A stretch of 64,000 bases of DNA from contig NW_001865049.1 in assembly GCF_000002865.3 (NCBI RefSeq), forward strand, positions 681,669-745,668, in the 5' to 3' direction. The stretch is from Monosiga brevicollis MX1 (Eukaryota > Opisthokonta > Choanoflagellata > Craspedida > Salpingoecidae). Shown here one piece after another: positions 1 to 15,580 of this stretch. A program made the position numbers and the translations under genes. Position 1 is the stretch's first letter. Each line of letters opens with the position of its first letter. Below the pieces are notes generated by a model. That model searched no databases, was not told where the DNA came from, and saw only the letters and a program-made list of their open reading frames with translations.

Positions 1-175
1 CAGGGCGGCCAGCGAGGGCTGCGCGTGAGCCCTTGCAGGAGCGCGACTCACGAACATGTAAATCAACAATGGCTTGCGAACTTTGCGTAGCAGGCAGCAA
101 ACCCCGCAGCACAGCGGCAGCAAACTGATCACTCCCAAGGAACAAGACGCGCAGGGGGCCTAAGGGATTCTCCAT
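1..175 (-). CDS. MTFMT: Methionyl-tRNA formyltransferase, N-terminal part (runs off window)
   Basis: Reading leftwards from an ATG at 175, the frame stays open to the window edge. It encodes a start followed by RVLFLGSDQFAAAVLRGLL. This matches the first beta-strand/loop of the formyltransferase fold, where family members read like VLFFGTDQFA...LRALL. The enzyme formylates initiator Met-tRNA in mitochondria using 10-formyl-THF. A GTGAGT donor lies at 46-51, so exon 1 may end at 52 rather than continue. No obvious mitochondrial presequence precedes the fold, and an upstream in-frame exon is not excluded. It is divergent from the LRRC57 gene at 913. Only about 50 residues are visible, so the call rests on one motif. 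Confidence 0.55.
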   Translation of the reverse strand, partial: MENPLGPLRVLFLGSDQFAAAVLRGLLPATQSSQAIVDLHVRESRSCKGSRAALAGRP

Positions 176-518
176 CGAGGTGCAAAGGCCATCAAGGTTC
201 GCATCATGGAATGAAAATCGCGAGGGTCGCCTCACGGCAGGCCTGAGGCACACTTACGTGCAAATGGAGGGAGGTTGAGGTTGGGTATCTGATCCCTGGG
301 CAGAACCCAAAGTCCAGCCTCGTCCCATGTTCCCCGCGGAGGCACTCGGCTCTGCGCCATGCCCCGCAACCGCCCAACCCAGTTCAGGCCATGGCCCCCA
401 CTCTGGCGAGCCCATGCTTGCCGCCACCCCATGCTCCCTTGCCCTGCCACCAAAAATACCATGCTGACAATTGAGTTTTGTTTGAGAGAGAGCGTAGAGA
501 GAGAGTTTTAGAGAGTTT

Positions 519-549
<31 letters not shown>

Positions 550-574
550 AGAGAGAGAGAGTTTTAGAGAGTTT

Positions 575-607
<33 letters not shown>

Positions 608-912
608 AGAGAGAGAGAGAGACAGAGACAAAGAAAGAGAGTGTTTGAGAGAGAGAGGTTTGATCGAGATACAGAGAGTGAGTTGAGAGTGAGATCGAGC
701 GTTTGAGAAAGCCAAGCGCATCAATGCGTTGTCAGGGCTTTGGCAGTGAGTTATTCATTTTTTTTTTTTGGGTGCTGCTCGACCCTCAGCAGTCAATGTT
801 TGGGCTGCCGGCACCCATCAGGACTGACCTTGCAGTGTGGAAATGGTTCTATAGTGCTTGTGCACTCCTCAATTGGGCACCGTAGTTTGGGGGATCTGTG
901 CGCACCAGCGAG
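176..912. repeat. Divergent intergenic region with GA-rich microsatellite (about 480-700)
   Basis: The spacer between two divergent starts (175 minus, 913 plus) carries a compound (GA)n tract broken by GTTTTAGA and GTTTGAGA units, and a T10 run near 760. Short open frames here have no recognisable domain. It presumably contains both promoters, but I see no clear TATA box. Confidence 0.7.
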
Positions 913-2382
913 ATGGGAACGTCTGGCTCCAAGGCAGCGCAACAACGCATTGACCATGCTGCCAAAACAGGCGTTCTGGCGCTGCAGGATTTAAAGCTCG
1001 AGGAAGTAAGTATCACCATCATTCCGAAATGTTCTTGAATGGAGCTGCCTGGCCCTTCTCGCCTATTCCTCGGCCTCTGTTCGCCTTTCCTTGGACGTAG
1101 CCTGCGTTCAAGATGACGTGTCGCGCTCGATCACAATAGGTACCCAGCAAACTGAGTCAACTCGAGTCTTTGCGCTCCCTTACGCTCAGCAACAATCGGT
1201 TGCCTCAGCTCCCACCTTCCATGGGCCGCTTTTCTGCGCTGCGTGTACTGGATGTCTCCCACAACCGATTGAGTCAGTCACGGCCAAATCCTACAATGAG
1301 TTGGATGGTCGCCAAGGCTTCTCATCACCTCGGCTTCTCATCGTCCATGTGTCTTCTTGGCACCATTTCTAGCCTCGTTGCCCTCGGAATTTGTGGGTAT
1401 GGTCAAACTCGAGACGCTCAACTTGGCCTATGTAAGCCTGATGTCAATGCCTCGGTTCCGTCTCGTCTCCGCCCCGGGCGATCAAATGCCGGGCTTTCAC
1501 ATGCCGACTTGCTACTGTACTCACCTGTGCCGCAACAGAATCAAATTGCTTCGATCCCCGACTTCTTCCGCGACATGACGCGGCTCAAATATGTTGATCT
1601 CGCCCACAACAAGGTGTGAACAATGCCAACCAAGCTTTGACCATCCCCCATGTCTCCTGCTCGATTTGTGTCCACAAGCTCGCAACAGCTAACCGTTTTG
1701 CGTGTTGATGGGATCATTGTGTTGAAAAAAGCTTTCGGCTATCCCTTCTGGATTGATTCGCTTACAAAAGCTTGAGGTTTTAAGCCTGGCGCACAACAAC
1801 ATTACCTCTTTACCCGAGGACATGGCCGAGTTTTCCGGCACTGAGCTCATTTTGGACTCTAATCAGGTGGATCTGCCCACATGCACTGACACGTGGTCAT
1901 GGGCATACTTTTCTTCTCTCTTGTTCATTTTGTTGTGGAATGGCCCATAGCTGACCAGTCTTCCAGAATCCTTGGGCAGGACAAGCAAGCTCAAAGTTCT
2001 TCGCTTCTGCCAAGTAGGATGGCCTGCACCTTTTGCTATCGATCACAGGATACGATCAACTCCTGTGGTTGTCCATGTTTGACTCAACCTTTCTGATCCA
2101 ATCTTCTCATGGTGTCCGCCTTTGCGTAGAATAAAGTTGCCAGTGCTGGCTTTCCTGAGAGCTTGCTGGCTGAATCACCAGTGAGTTTGATCGAGTTGGA
2201 CGGAAATCCTGTTACGTGGCGACAACTTCAAGATCGCGAGGTTTGTCCTATCTCCCACCTTGGCATCGTTACAGCAGATATTTGCCCGGTCATCCTGAGT
2301 ACGCAAATTCGAATGAACGGGCGTGTAGGGCTATCAAAGGTACAGCGAACGATACACCGCTGTCAAGAAAAAACAAGGCTAG
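913..2382 (+). CDS. LRRC57: Leucine-rich repeat protein LRRC57
   Basis: Eight exons give a continuous protein of about 240 residues, the usual LRRC57 length (human about 239). The exons are 913-1005, 1140-1272, 1373-1431, 1539-1613, 1732-1866, 1951-2013, 2130-2240 and 2329-2382. All introns are GT/AG and phases agree. The N-terminus MGTSGSKAAQQRID is typical, with Gly2 suitable for myristoylation. It is followed by KTGVLALQDLKL and a ladder of LxxLxLxxNxLxxLP repeats (LRSLTLSNNRLPQLP, LEVLSLAHNNITSLP). The C-terminus ends in GYQRYSERYTAVKKKQG, matching the conserved tail of the family. Function in the family is poorly known; it is a membrane-associated small LRR protein. Its stop lies 40 bp from the stop of the next gene on the other strand (tail to tail). 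Confidence 0.93.
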
Positions 2383-2422
2383 CGTTTCTAGTGTCATAGA
2401 GTTGAAGGCAAGAGGTGGCGTC

Positions 2423-5400
2423 TCACAAGTGACTGTCAATTGATTCCCTAGCCCCATCAAAAAATGCCCTCAATTCCACACCATCAGCAAAGCCAAACTG
2501 TTCTTCCGGCTTCAGCGCGTTTAAAATCTTCTGCATATCCGCCTTCGTGTCTTTGATCTTCTCTTCCAGCTTCTCTTCATGCTGTCGCGAGCTGACGGCC
2601 ATGTCCTTGCGCAGCATACCCAGCAAGCCTGTCCAAAGATTGGCCTCTGCTTGATGAGCACTGACATTGCTGGGCACCATAACATGAATCCCAACCTTTG
2701 ACCTACCCAATGAGACCGATGACGACAAGCGAACAGAGGGACACGAAATGGACGATAAGCTACCTGAGAAGAAACTGACAACGGTTGGTTCCGAGCTGCC
2801 AAGCTCGGCGAATAGGCTGGAGGTTTCTCGTAAGGCAACATGTGCACTCAACTGAACATCTTTGTTGAAATGACCTCGATAATCCTGCTAGAGAATCAAT
2901 GGAGGCTCCCCTTGTTGCCTGACTCGGCCATTGCCATGAAGAAACGACGTTGTAGCTTTTTTGAACGGCTTTTTCATCAATGAGCCGGGCGCTGCCAACG
3001 ACCCAAAACTGCCGTGGTGTACGCGCTCGTGGGTGTGAAGATCTTTGCTTGACATTTTCCAAGTTGTTGGTTGCATGGCTGCATGCATGATGGCAATACT
3101 TTGTGCATTTCCTGACTTCACATGTCGATTTCATATTCAAAATCGGGCTCTCATTCGCTAGGATTAAAGCAGAGGGGCCGGGACAAGAAGTCTGTTTTCA
3201 TCTCGAGCAACGTGAAGCGTCGTGCTCGTACAAAGGGTCTAGTTGAGGAGGTGAGATGTTGGAGGAGTCACACCCGGTAGCCAAATGGGTTGTGCAAGGG
3301 CAGCATCACGAAGCTTGGCATTTGCAAAGCCATTCGTTGGATGGGCAGAGTGATATCCGCTTGGGCAGGTGGTGTTGGCGTCGTACGCGGTGCCTGCGCT
3401 CGAGGGAAAAGGGATGAGCTCATGGGACCTTCTCACGCAACGGCGTGTTGTGCCTGGCTATAACCTTACGTGCAGTTGATAACACCCACATGGTGTCGTC
3501 CACGCCTTGACAGCTCGAGTAGAGCTCATCGCTACAATTCTGAATACAAGAACAGTGATTGGCAAACGATGAGCTCATGCCTGCATCATCTTGGTCGAGT
3601 CGAGCATTCGCGTGCATGGGACATACTCGGGTCACCCAACGGCCATCGCTGCGCATTGCGGTGCAGCCTGTTTTTGACGCGGGTTCACCCACTGCCCAGC
3701 TCCAGACAAAATGGACCATATCGTCGGGCTGTTTGCACACCAGAAAGCCAGCAGTGAACGAGGGCGGTTTTGACTCAACGACTCTTTGAAAATCTTCTTA
3801 CTTGCTGGTAGTCCCCAGAGACAATGTTGACATTGCATCGCGTTGCGGCCTCCTTGAACGTGCCGTCCAAGGCGCGGACAAAGCGATTTCCATACCTATT
3901 CAAGCACCAAAAAAAGAGCGAGTCCCCCATTGTTCAGATGAGAAGATCGCACAATGGCTAAACAGGCATGGTCAAAGGACGTAGAAGGACTGATTGCACT
4001 AGAACTAGATTTGCTGGGAGGTTGCGGAAATGACAGGTCCAACCAATCGTCATCACCCTGGATCGAGCAATTTGGATAAGCCTGAAAGTCCTCAGCTCCA
4101 AACTGCAAACATACGAATATTGTGCGAAGGATCAGAAGACAACGGATTGTCATTTGAAGGAAGAGAGGGTCCGAGCTCACCTGGTGCACCCATAGATCGG
4201 GGACAAAGACAATTGGGTCGTTGTCTTTGGGGTGGAGCCAGCCGTTCTCATGATCCTCGAAAATCACTTGTTTGCCTGGGTATAACAGAGGAATCACCAA
4301 AGGCACACATGGCCAGATTGAGTACTTCATGGGCTTGGAAGAGCATGAGCATGCTCTGGGGAAAATAATACCTGCCGCAAGAAATTCGCGCTTTGTAATG
4401 TTTAAGGGATTGCCGTCAGACACCTAGGTACAGGGCATTATCATTTTCGTACATTCAGTAAATCCAGAACAACTGGTTGCCGTGCTTGAGAAAATTGGGC
4501 AAAACAGCAAAGTAGGGCCAAAATAAATAGGCGAGAAGATACAGTGGCACCTTCCAAATCCGATCACCAAAAGCTCCGATCATGTCAAAAGAGCCTTGTT
4601 GCGCATTGGCCTCTGAAGGAAAAAACTTGGTGTCCAGGTAGAGAATGATAATTTCATCCGGGTTCTCATCTAGCCAGGTCTAACAGCATTAGGTCCAACA
4701 GTCACATGAAGGTCATGAGCCTTCAAAAAAAAAAAGCCATTTGCAAGCAGTTTGGTGATGGAAAAAAGACCTCTGCTGCCCAAAAAAACAGGCAAGGACC
4801 AGTTTGATGACGGGATGACGGCACAAATATGCCACATACCTTGATGCCTGCCAACGTCTCATTGAACGTTTGTCGAGTTCCCAGACAGGAAAGACGATTC
4901 AGGTCGAAGCCTTCCAGGCTGATATTCCGCTGCCGTGCTTGCTCTTCAATCTATCACCGCATGAATGACGCACGCGTGTTGAAAGAACATATTCATGCTT
5001 GAGTTTCCTTGCCGCCTTGCGAACCAATCAACGCTGTCCTGTTCCCCCTTTCCAGAAAAGAGGGAGAGGAAAGAACAAGAACAAACCTGAATCGTTACCA
5101 TCGGGTCAAGAAGAGGAACTGGCGAGTGGCACGTCACAATGTCGTGATCAACTGCGTCCATGTTGATGTCAATTTCCAAGTGTCGTAAGCCTATGCGCAG
5201 TTGATCCAAAAGACTGAGGTATTGGCATACGCCTTCGCCGAGGTCATCTCCTTGATACTGAGGGATCCCGGTGAGAGCCTGGTCACAAGCAGCGTGCATG
5301 CCACATGAGAGGTAGTCACAAGTCTACCAAGTAGGCGTATCGAACCGACAACTAGCCTCGATAAAGTCCATCTCAATGCCAAACCCAGCTGCCTGCGTGA

Positions 5401-5983
5401 TGGCACTATTGTGCGTGCCTGATTTGTTTTTTAAAAAGCAAAGCATCGGTGAAACAGCGATTGTGGCGTTGCCGTGGCGATGGGGGGTTAGTTCATGCAA
5501 CTGATACCAGGTAGCTGAAGCTTGACAAGCGGTTCATCAATCTGCAAGTTGCGCTGGAATTGCAGTGCCATTTCGATCCACGGATCAATGACAACCGAAC
5601 CTGACATTCAGCGAATGCTTGAGAAAAGGTCAAAGGTGTTGGGAAGCTTTGCAAGCTGGATCATGTATCGACTTGTGCGCGCACGTTTGGATTGACCAAC
5701 CTGGGACACAGATATCACCACACATGGGCCCGTTGCAGGCCAGCGTGTAGTTACAATTGGCTCTACAGAACGCGAGTGGAGATCAACACAGAGGATATAT
5801 CGAAGCCTGCTCAGCTGCTCGGTGGTGGAGGCCGCGTCTTGGGTTGGACTGGGCATCAGCATACCTTTTGGCCTCTGGCGTTCGCGCTTCCACCATCGGG
5901 ACAGACACGAGCAACAGGGCAAAACTCATCCATGTGAGCACGACGGTCATGGTGCTAGCCCGTGCCAGCAGAGCTGAAGCCAT
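2423..5983 (-). CDS. Secreted PI-PLC-like phosphodiesterase
   Basis: Multi-exon gene. The ATG at 5983 begins a hydrophobic signal sequence (VVLTWMSFALLLVSVP). Downstream exons read DPWIEMALQFQRNLQIDEPLVKLQLPG, then GTHNSAITQAAGFGIEMDF with the GTHNSA motif split by an intron near 5.4-5.5 kb. RIGLRHLEIDINMDAVDHD and IVTCHSPVPLLDP follow (about 5.1-5.2 kb). GTHNS, LEIDI and the second His in TCHS are the active-site signature of the PI-PLC X-like TIM barrel. Later segments include TWLDENPDEIIILYLDT, VWSWAVGEP (about 3.7 kb) and CPSGYHSAHPTNGFANAKL (about 3.35 kb), like secreted PLC-like phosphodiesterases of fungi and plants. The last exon (2423 to about 2706) is a charged helical tail. No C2/EF/PH domains are seen, so it is not a canonical signalling PLC. 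Substrate is unknown; several middle exon borders are uncertain. Confidence 0.8.
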
Positions 5984-6113
5984 GGCTATGATCACAAATC
6001 ACAAAAAAAGAAAAAAAAAGAAAACATCAACATCCCATCATCAATTTTTATCTGACAACTTTTGGTGCACTACAACTTCTACACAACACCACACACGATG
6101 AATTTATTGGGGC

Positions 6114-11333
<5,220 letters not shown>

Positions 11334-12265
11334 GGCCGTGCACGTACCGGAATAGAACGCCCTTCTGAATGCACAAACAAGCGGAGCTCATTAACCTGAG
11401 CCATGCTGCTGCCTCCTCAGCTCTGTCTGAGGATCGAGAACCTTTGCGCTTTCCGCTTCCTGCAAGCCAGATCCCACCGTCGGTCGCTGCCTTTTCGACC
11501 CGTTGCGATCACAGAGAGAGAGAAAAACATCAACATGGACGCGCTTCTAACCGCGCACACACATGCGTTTAGTTACTCGGTGCAAGTGTGTATATCTGCA
11601 ATAACCGTTGTATTTACTGCAAATACTAAATGTAGCGATTCATATTCCAAACGTAATATGGTTGATGTCAACAAAACTACAATAAGTATCTAAATCGATG
11701 CAAAAACCAAAATTCAAGTAGATGCAGAAAGTCACAATTTTATCACACTTCTATGCAGCTTACAAGCTGTCTGATGAAAAAAACCCCGCTTCTTTTTTTT
11801 GACATTTTCGATGACACCCTTTGCAATAATAAATAGGCTTCTTTGCGTCCGCGCGAGGCATGTCTCGGCAGATCGCCTGTTGCGAGATGACCGCTTCTCG
11901 GCCAGTGCTCATCGGGCCATCTTTCAAAAAAAAGGAAGGAAAAGTTGCGTTGGTGTCCTTCATGAGGACGTTGGTACGCTTGGTGGCTGAACATCAAGCC
12001 GGGCTTCTCCCTGACGACTATAATGCCGACGAAGCTCTCCTCTGCCGGGAGGTTCAGCAGCGTATCTTTGGTCGAAACGCTGATACGTCCCGCAAAATGG
12101 GACGAGGGTTGGGCGGCAACGGCCAAAGCACTAAACGTGGAGCCTGGAAGGCTCTGTATCGTGTTTGAGTGGGCATTTGGTGCTTCTCAGGTTGTGACGA
12201 TACCATGCAAAGTGAACAATCAATTGCTGCAAAATACAGCCGTCCACAACACAGCAAAACTGTCG
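11334..12265. other. Intergenic stretch between GH116 gene and coiled-coil gene
   Basis: Probably holds the promoter and start of the GH116 gene (near 11.4 kb), then repeat copy 1 (11521-11713), then about 550 bp with only short unconvincing frames. I recognise no gene between 11,714 and 12,265. Confidence 0.5.
11521..11713 (+). repeat. 193-bp AT-rich dispersed repeat, copy 1
   Basis: Begins AGAAAAACATCAACATGGAC and ends at ...TCGATGCAAAAACCAAAAT. The same 193-bp sequence, about 80% identical by eye, recurs at 14777-14969 in the same orientation. Both ends are the best conserved parts. It is more AT-rich than its surroundings. Confidence 0.9.
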
Positions 12266-12874
12266 CTAACACAGCTCGTCTATGCGATAGTGGGCATCGG
12301 AGTCAGAGACATAGCCTGAGTTCATGTTGTTCCAGGTCCTCAGATACAACGCACGCTTTCGAGATGCCTGCACACACATGATGGATCCAGAACCAACGGT
12401 GCAAAACTCCGTCAGCGAGACCATCGTTGACGACCATACTCTAGAACCCGTGTTGGGCCACGCCCGATAAATGCATTCGGGATTGAATGCGTCGGTGCCA
12501 TCGATGTCCATCTGGACCCATTCTGATGTTGGCAGGCCATCGACCTTGCTTGTGAGGGTCGAAACAGTGGCCTGGAGGTTTGCGTTTGCTGTTTGAAGAG
12601 TCGAAACAGTGGCCTCGAGGTTTGCGTTTGCCGTCTCAAGGGCCGAGACCGTGGGGCTCAGGGAATTCGTGGTGGCGTCCTCGAGCGTGGCCAACCTTGC
12701 CGCCAGATCGGCCTGTTCCCTGACCTCCGCGCCAAAGGAGCTGCCGTTGACCACGACATCGTGCGCTACGACCATGGTGCCGTCGCCAGTGACTTCGATG
12801 GCCGTGTTTTGCCCGGCAGCGAGGCCAACACAAGCAACAGCACAAAGGAGGGTTACGAAGCTGGGGATCGGCAT
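12266..12874 (-). CDS. Secreted coiled-coil protein, unrecognised
   Basis: Single open frame of 202 codons from an ATG at 12,874; the upstream in-frame TTG is not a likely start. MPIPSFVTLLCAVACVGLAAG is a clear signal peptide. The mid-region has hydrophobic residues at heptad spacing with near-identical repeats (LETANANLEATVSTLQ and TANANLQATVSTL), a short two-unit coiled coil that probably oligomerises. The C-terminal 85 residues contain EWVQMDIDGTDAFNPECIY, paired cysteines and aromatic residues and look like a small globular extracellular domain. The overall build resembles collagen/C1q-type or variable-surface head-and-stalk proteins, but I cannot name a family. The sequence upstream is partly duplicated (12,955-13,240). 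Confidence 0.7.
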   Translation of the reverse strand: MPIPSFVTLLCAVACVGLAAGQNTAIEVTGDGTMVVAHDVVVNGSSFGAEVREQADLAARLATLEDATTNSLSPTVSALETANANLEATVSTLQTANANLQATVSTLTSKVDGLPTSEWVQMDIDGTDAFNPECIYRAWPNTGSRVWSSTMVSLTEFCTVGSGSIMCVQASRKRALYLRTWNNMNSGYVSDSDAHYRIDELC

Positions 12875-12954
12875 CCTGATCTGTGCCAAGGGAGATGGCG
12901 ATGCAAGCGGAACTTGGAAAATGTTTCAGCGCGCGTCTGTTGATGTGTGTGCTG

Positions 12955-13240
12955 TCAGAAGCAAAATGCGGATTAGCCATGTTAGTGGCTCGCAGGCCAA
13001 CACAATCGAAAGGGTTACAAAGTTGGGGATCTGCATTTTGATTCGTGCCAAGGGAAGTCGTGATGCAAGCGGAAGCTAGCAAGCGCGCGTCAGCGTCAGT
13101 TGACGTGTCAAGAAACAGCAAAGTTCTGATACAAGCAGCATTGCACACGTACCTGATGTTGGGCGCGCACAAAACGCACAAATGCTTTAAGCTTGTGTTG
13201 ATCAAGTCAGCGTACTATGTTAGTGGCTCGCAGGTCAACA
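12955..13240. repeat. Partial duplication of the 5' end of the coiled-coil gene
   Basis: The stretch around 12,980-13,080 repeats 12,815-12,920 (AACACAA..., GGGTTACAAAGTTGGGGATC, GTGCCAAGGGA, GATGCAAGCGGAA). TGTTAGTGGCTCGCAGG recurs at about 12,980 and 13,220. On the minus strand the copy encodes a truncated relative of the signal peptide (MQIPNFVTL). It reads as a broken 5'-end copy now lying in the divergent promoter region. Confidence 0.75.
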
Positions 13241-13329
13241 AAGCCTCCGGATCTTTGGATGACGAATGCCTCACCCAGAGCTCATTGCACCTCTCAGCTT
13301 CTTCTGGCAGTTTTGCTGTGACCACGGCC

Positions 13330-14424
13330 ATGGCTAAGCTGATTGGTATCATTGCTCTGTCTTTGAGCATTGGCGTGATTGCGGATCAGAGGCGGGTGAC
13401 GCTTCGCGATTCGGGCGTCATCGCAGGCCAGTACTGGTCAACGGTTGATGGTGCCGCGGGCAGGCTTTGTGAGACGACGGCGTTGATGCTATGCCCTCGG
13501 GCCGACGAGACCATGGTGCTCAACTTCACAGGGCAACTTGTAGTTGGCAGCCTGAGTATTTGTGACTTTGACAATAGCAGTCGGTTGATCGTTCCCGGCA
13601 TGCCCTTTATGGTGGCCATCAACGAGAGCAATGCCTCTTGCCCGGAGCCCGAGCTGCTTCCTCCCACCACATCTCAGCCCACTCCGCCTCCGCCCAAGCA
13701 CGACGAAGATTGGATCTGGATGATTGCAGTGGCTGTCATTGGCGTCATCGCCCTGGTGGTAGCAGCATTTTGGTGCTCACGACGCTTCAAGAAGAGCGAG
13801 GGTGACGGAAAAACCACAAGCTCTTCAAACGTAAATGTGGATAAAGAGTCTGAAGTTAAGGTGGTGTCTGCGGTGGATAACCTCGATTCGATGGTGTCTG
13901 ATGGAGATGCTGCCGCCAAGCCGGAGGATCAGAGAAAAGTTGCAGATGGTGACAACCACTACACTAGTTGGTCTGAGGTGGATATCCCCGATCCTGTGGT
14001 GCCTGATGGAAATACTGCCGGAAATACTGCCGCCGAGCAGGATGGTTGCGATGCTGAGACGCAGAATGTCGCTTATGGCTATAGGACTGGCTGTTCCGAT
14101 CACGCTCAAACTGAGGACGATCATCTTTATGCGGTGCCTAATGTTGAGACGAAGAATCCCGCTAATGGCGATAGCACTGACTGTTCCGGTCACCCTCAAA
14201 CTGGGGACGATCATCATTATGCGGTGCCTAATGTTGAGACGCAGAATCCCGCTTATGGCGATAGCACTGACTGGTCCGATCACGCCCAAACTGAGGACGA
14301 TCATGTTTATGCAGTGCCAAATGTTGAAACACAGAATCCCGCTTATGGCTATAGCACTGACTGTTCCAGTCACTCTGAACCTGAGATAGCCCAACCCCGC
14401 TCACCATCTGAAACACATGCGTAA
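13330..14424 (+). CDS. Single-pass membrane protein with tandem tyrosine-motif repeats in its tail
   Basis: One intronless frame of 364 residues. MAKLIGIIALSLSIGVIA is a signal peptide. A short ectodomain of about 100 residues with four Cys and NxT/S sites ends in a Pro-rich stalk (PPTTSQPTPPPP). The TM helix is IWMIAVAVIGVIALVVAAFW, followed by the stop-transfer CSRRFKK. The cytoplasmic tail of about 220 residues ends in repeats of exactly 30 aa (90 bp, about 14,051-14,375). Full units read YAVPNVETQNPAYGDSTD...; the array holds roughly two complete and two partial units. Each full unit can supply two tyrosines, YAVP and NPAYG, 12 residues apart, and one unit has the second Tyr replaced by Asn. 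NPAY resembles PTB-binding NPxY, and the spacing resembles an ITAM. The protein looks like a phosphotyrosine scaffold or receptor. No family name is recognised. Confidence 0.8.
   Translation: MAKLIGIIALSLSIGVIADQRRVTLRDSGVIAGQYWSTVDGAAGRLCETTALMLCPRADETMVLNFTGQLVVGSLSICDFDNSSRLIVPGMPFMVAINESNASCPEPELLPPTTSQPTPPPPKHDEDWIWMIAVAVIGVIALVVAAFWCSRRFKKSEGDGKTTSSSNVNVDKESEVKVVSAVDNLDSMVSDGDAAAKPEDQRKVADGDNHYTSWSEVDIPDPVVPDGNTAGNTAAEQDGCDAETQNVAYGYRTGCSDHAQTEDDHLYAVPNVETKNPANGDSTDCSGHPQTGDDHHYAVPNVETQNPAYGDSTDWSDHAQTEDDHVYAVPNVETQNPAYGYSTDCSSHSEPEIAQPRSPSETHA
14051..14400 (+). repeat. 90-bp in-frame tandem repeat (about 4 units)
   Basis: Coding minisatellite in the cytoplasmic tail of the preceding gene. 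Units share GTTGAGACGCAGAATCCCGC and GACGATCAT near their ends, with divergence mainly at synonymous or conservative sites. Because of the repeats, two other frames are also open; they are shadows. Confidence 0.9.
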
Positions 14425-15011
14425 CGCCGCGTGCTCCAATTTTTGTACAACCTTGGCAGACTGCCTTTTGTGATAAATTTGCTGCGGTCGGGCACGAGTC
14501 ACACTTTCCCAATCCCCCGAGGCGTTCTGAGCAATTCTAACGGGTGCACCTGGTCTGGTCATTGTGATTTTTCGCCAACCGCAGCCGTCTCAATTGACCT
14601 CAAGACATCAACACAGCTCCCACTCCGTTCTGATGCACAGCCCTTCCAAACCACGTCCTCAGCTCTTACGCGCTTCCTCACAATCAAGACTGGTCTCGAC
14701 CCGCCGTGAAGCCTGACAACAGGCAGCTTGACCTTTTGTCGTCAATCCCCTGTCCGTTTGTGTGAATGAAGAAAAAAGAAAAACATCAACATGGACGCGC
14801 TTCTAACCTGGCAAGCAAATGCGTTTATTAACTGGCGTGATGTTTGTAAATCTGCAATAACCGTCGTATTTACTATAAGTATTACATGTAGCTATTTATG
14901 TGCAAAATGTAATATAGTAGATGTTAACAAAACTACAATAAGTATCTAAATCGATGCAAAAACCAAAATCATACCTCGTTTGAACCTGACTTTAGAAGCC
15001 AAGTTTGGCCT

Positions 15012-15051
<40 letters not shown>

Positions 15052-15073
15052 AAAAAAGAGAGAGAGCAGAGAG

Positions 15074-15117
<44 letters not shown>

Positions 15118-15580
15118 AAAGAGATTGGAGAGAGAGAGAGAGAGAGACCCTACTCTTTTAATGACATTGGGTGTGTCCGCCATTAAATGCGCGCAGGCAA
15201 GCTCTTTCATTTTATGACTCAAAGTCGGTGCGCTCTCTTGACTGTTTGTGGGGTGGCTTCTCTCTCTCTCTCTCTCTGTGGACTGACGATGGGGTTGGAG
15301 CCCAGATGGGTCGCGTAAACAGGGCACGGGGAGCGTTCGGGTGAAGACAGGCTTACCAATGCGGGTGCTGACGTGGTGATGCAGGGATGTGCTGGCTCAC
15401 AGCTGCCGTCTCAACTAGGTGGCCGGTGCGTTTCACGTCTTTCTGGACAGCTCCAGATCATTTTTCTTCCCGACCCTGAGAATCAAGGCCAACCCGCTAG
15501 ATATACTCCAAGATTCGCGGTGCCCCCATCTCGTCAACCTTGTGACTCCACCTCGGCGTTGCCACCCGTGTACTGCAGCC
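14425..15580. other. Intergenic region with repeat copy 2 and GA microsatellites
   Basis: Contains the 193-bp repeat copy 2 (14777-14969) and three (GA)n runs between 15,018 and 15,148 interrupted by AATAAAA, plus a short (CT)n near 15,260. No convincing gene. It probably holds the promoter of the kinase gene at 15,581. Confidence 0.6.
14777..14969 (+). repeat. 193-bp AT-rich dispersed repeat, copy 2
   Basis: Same length and orientation as the copy at 11521-11713, with shared ends AGAAAAACATCAACATGGAC and TCGATGCAAAAACCAAAAT. It encodes nothing obvious. It may be a SINE-like or miniature element, or a duplicated intergenic block. Confidence 0.9.

Noticed and set aside
232-462. 76-codon minus-strand frame
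   Set aside because: No motif and no plausible exon partner; it lies in the promoter region between two divergent genes.
13825-14394. Two additional open frames of about 185 codons, one antisense and one in another plus frame
   Set aside because: They follow from the 90-bp repeats being stop-free in several frames; the frame with signal peptide and TM helix is the gene.
11521-14969. LTR retrotransposon bounded by the 193-bp repeats
   Set aside because: The interior encodes two ordinary surface-protein genes, with no reverse transcriptase, integrase, primer-binding site or polypurine tract seen.
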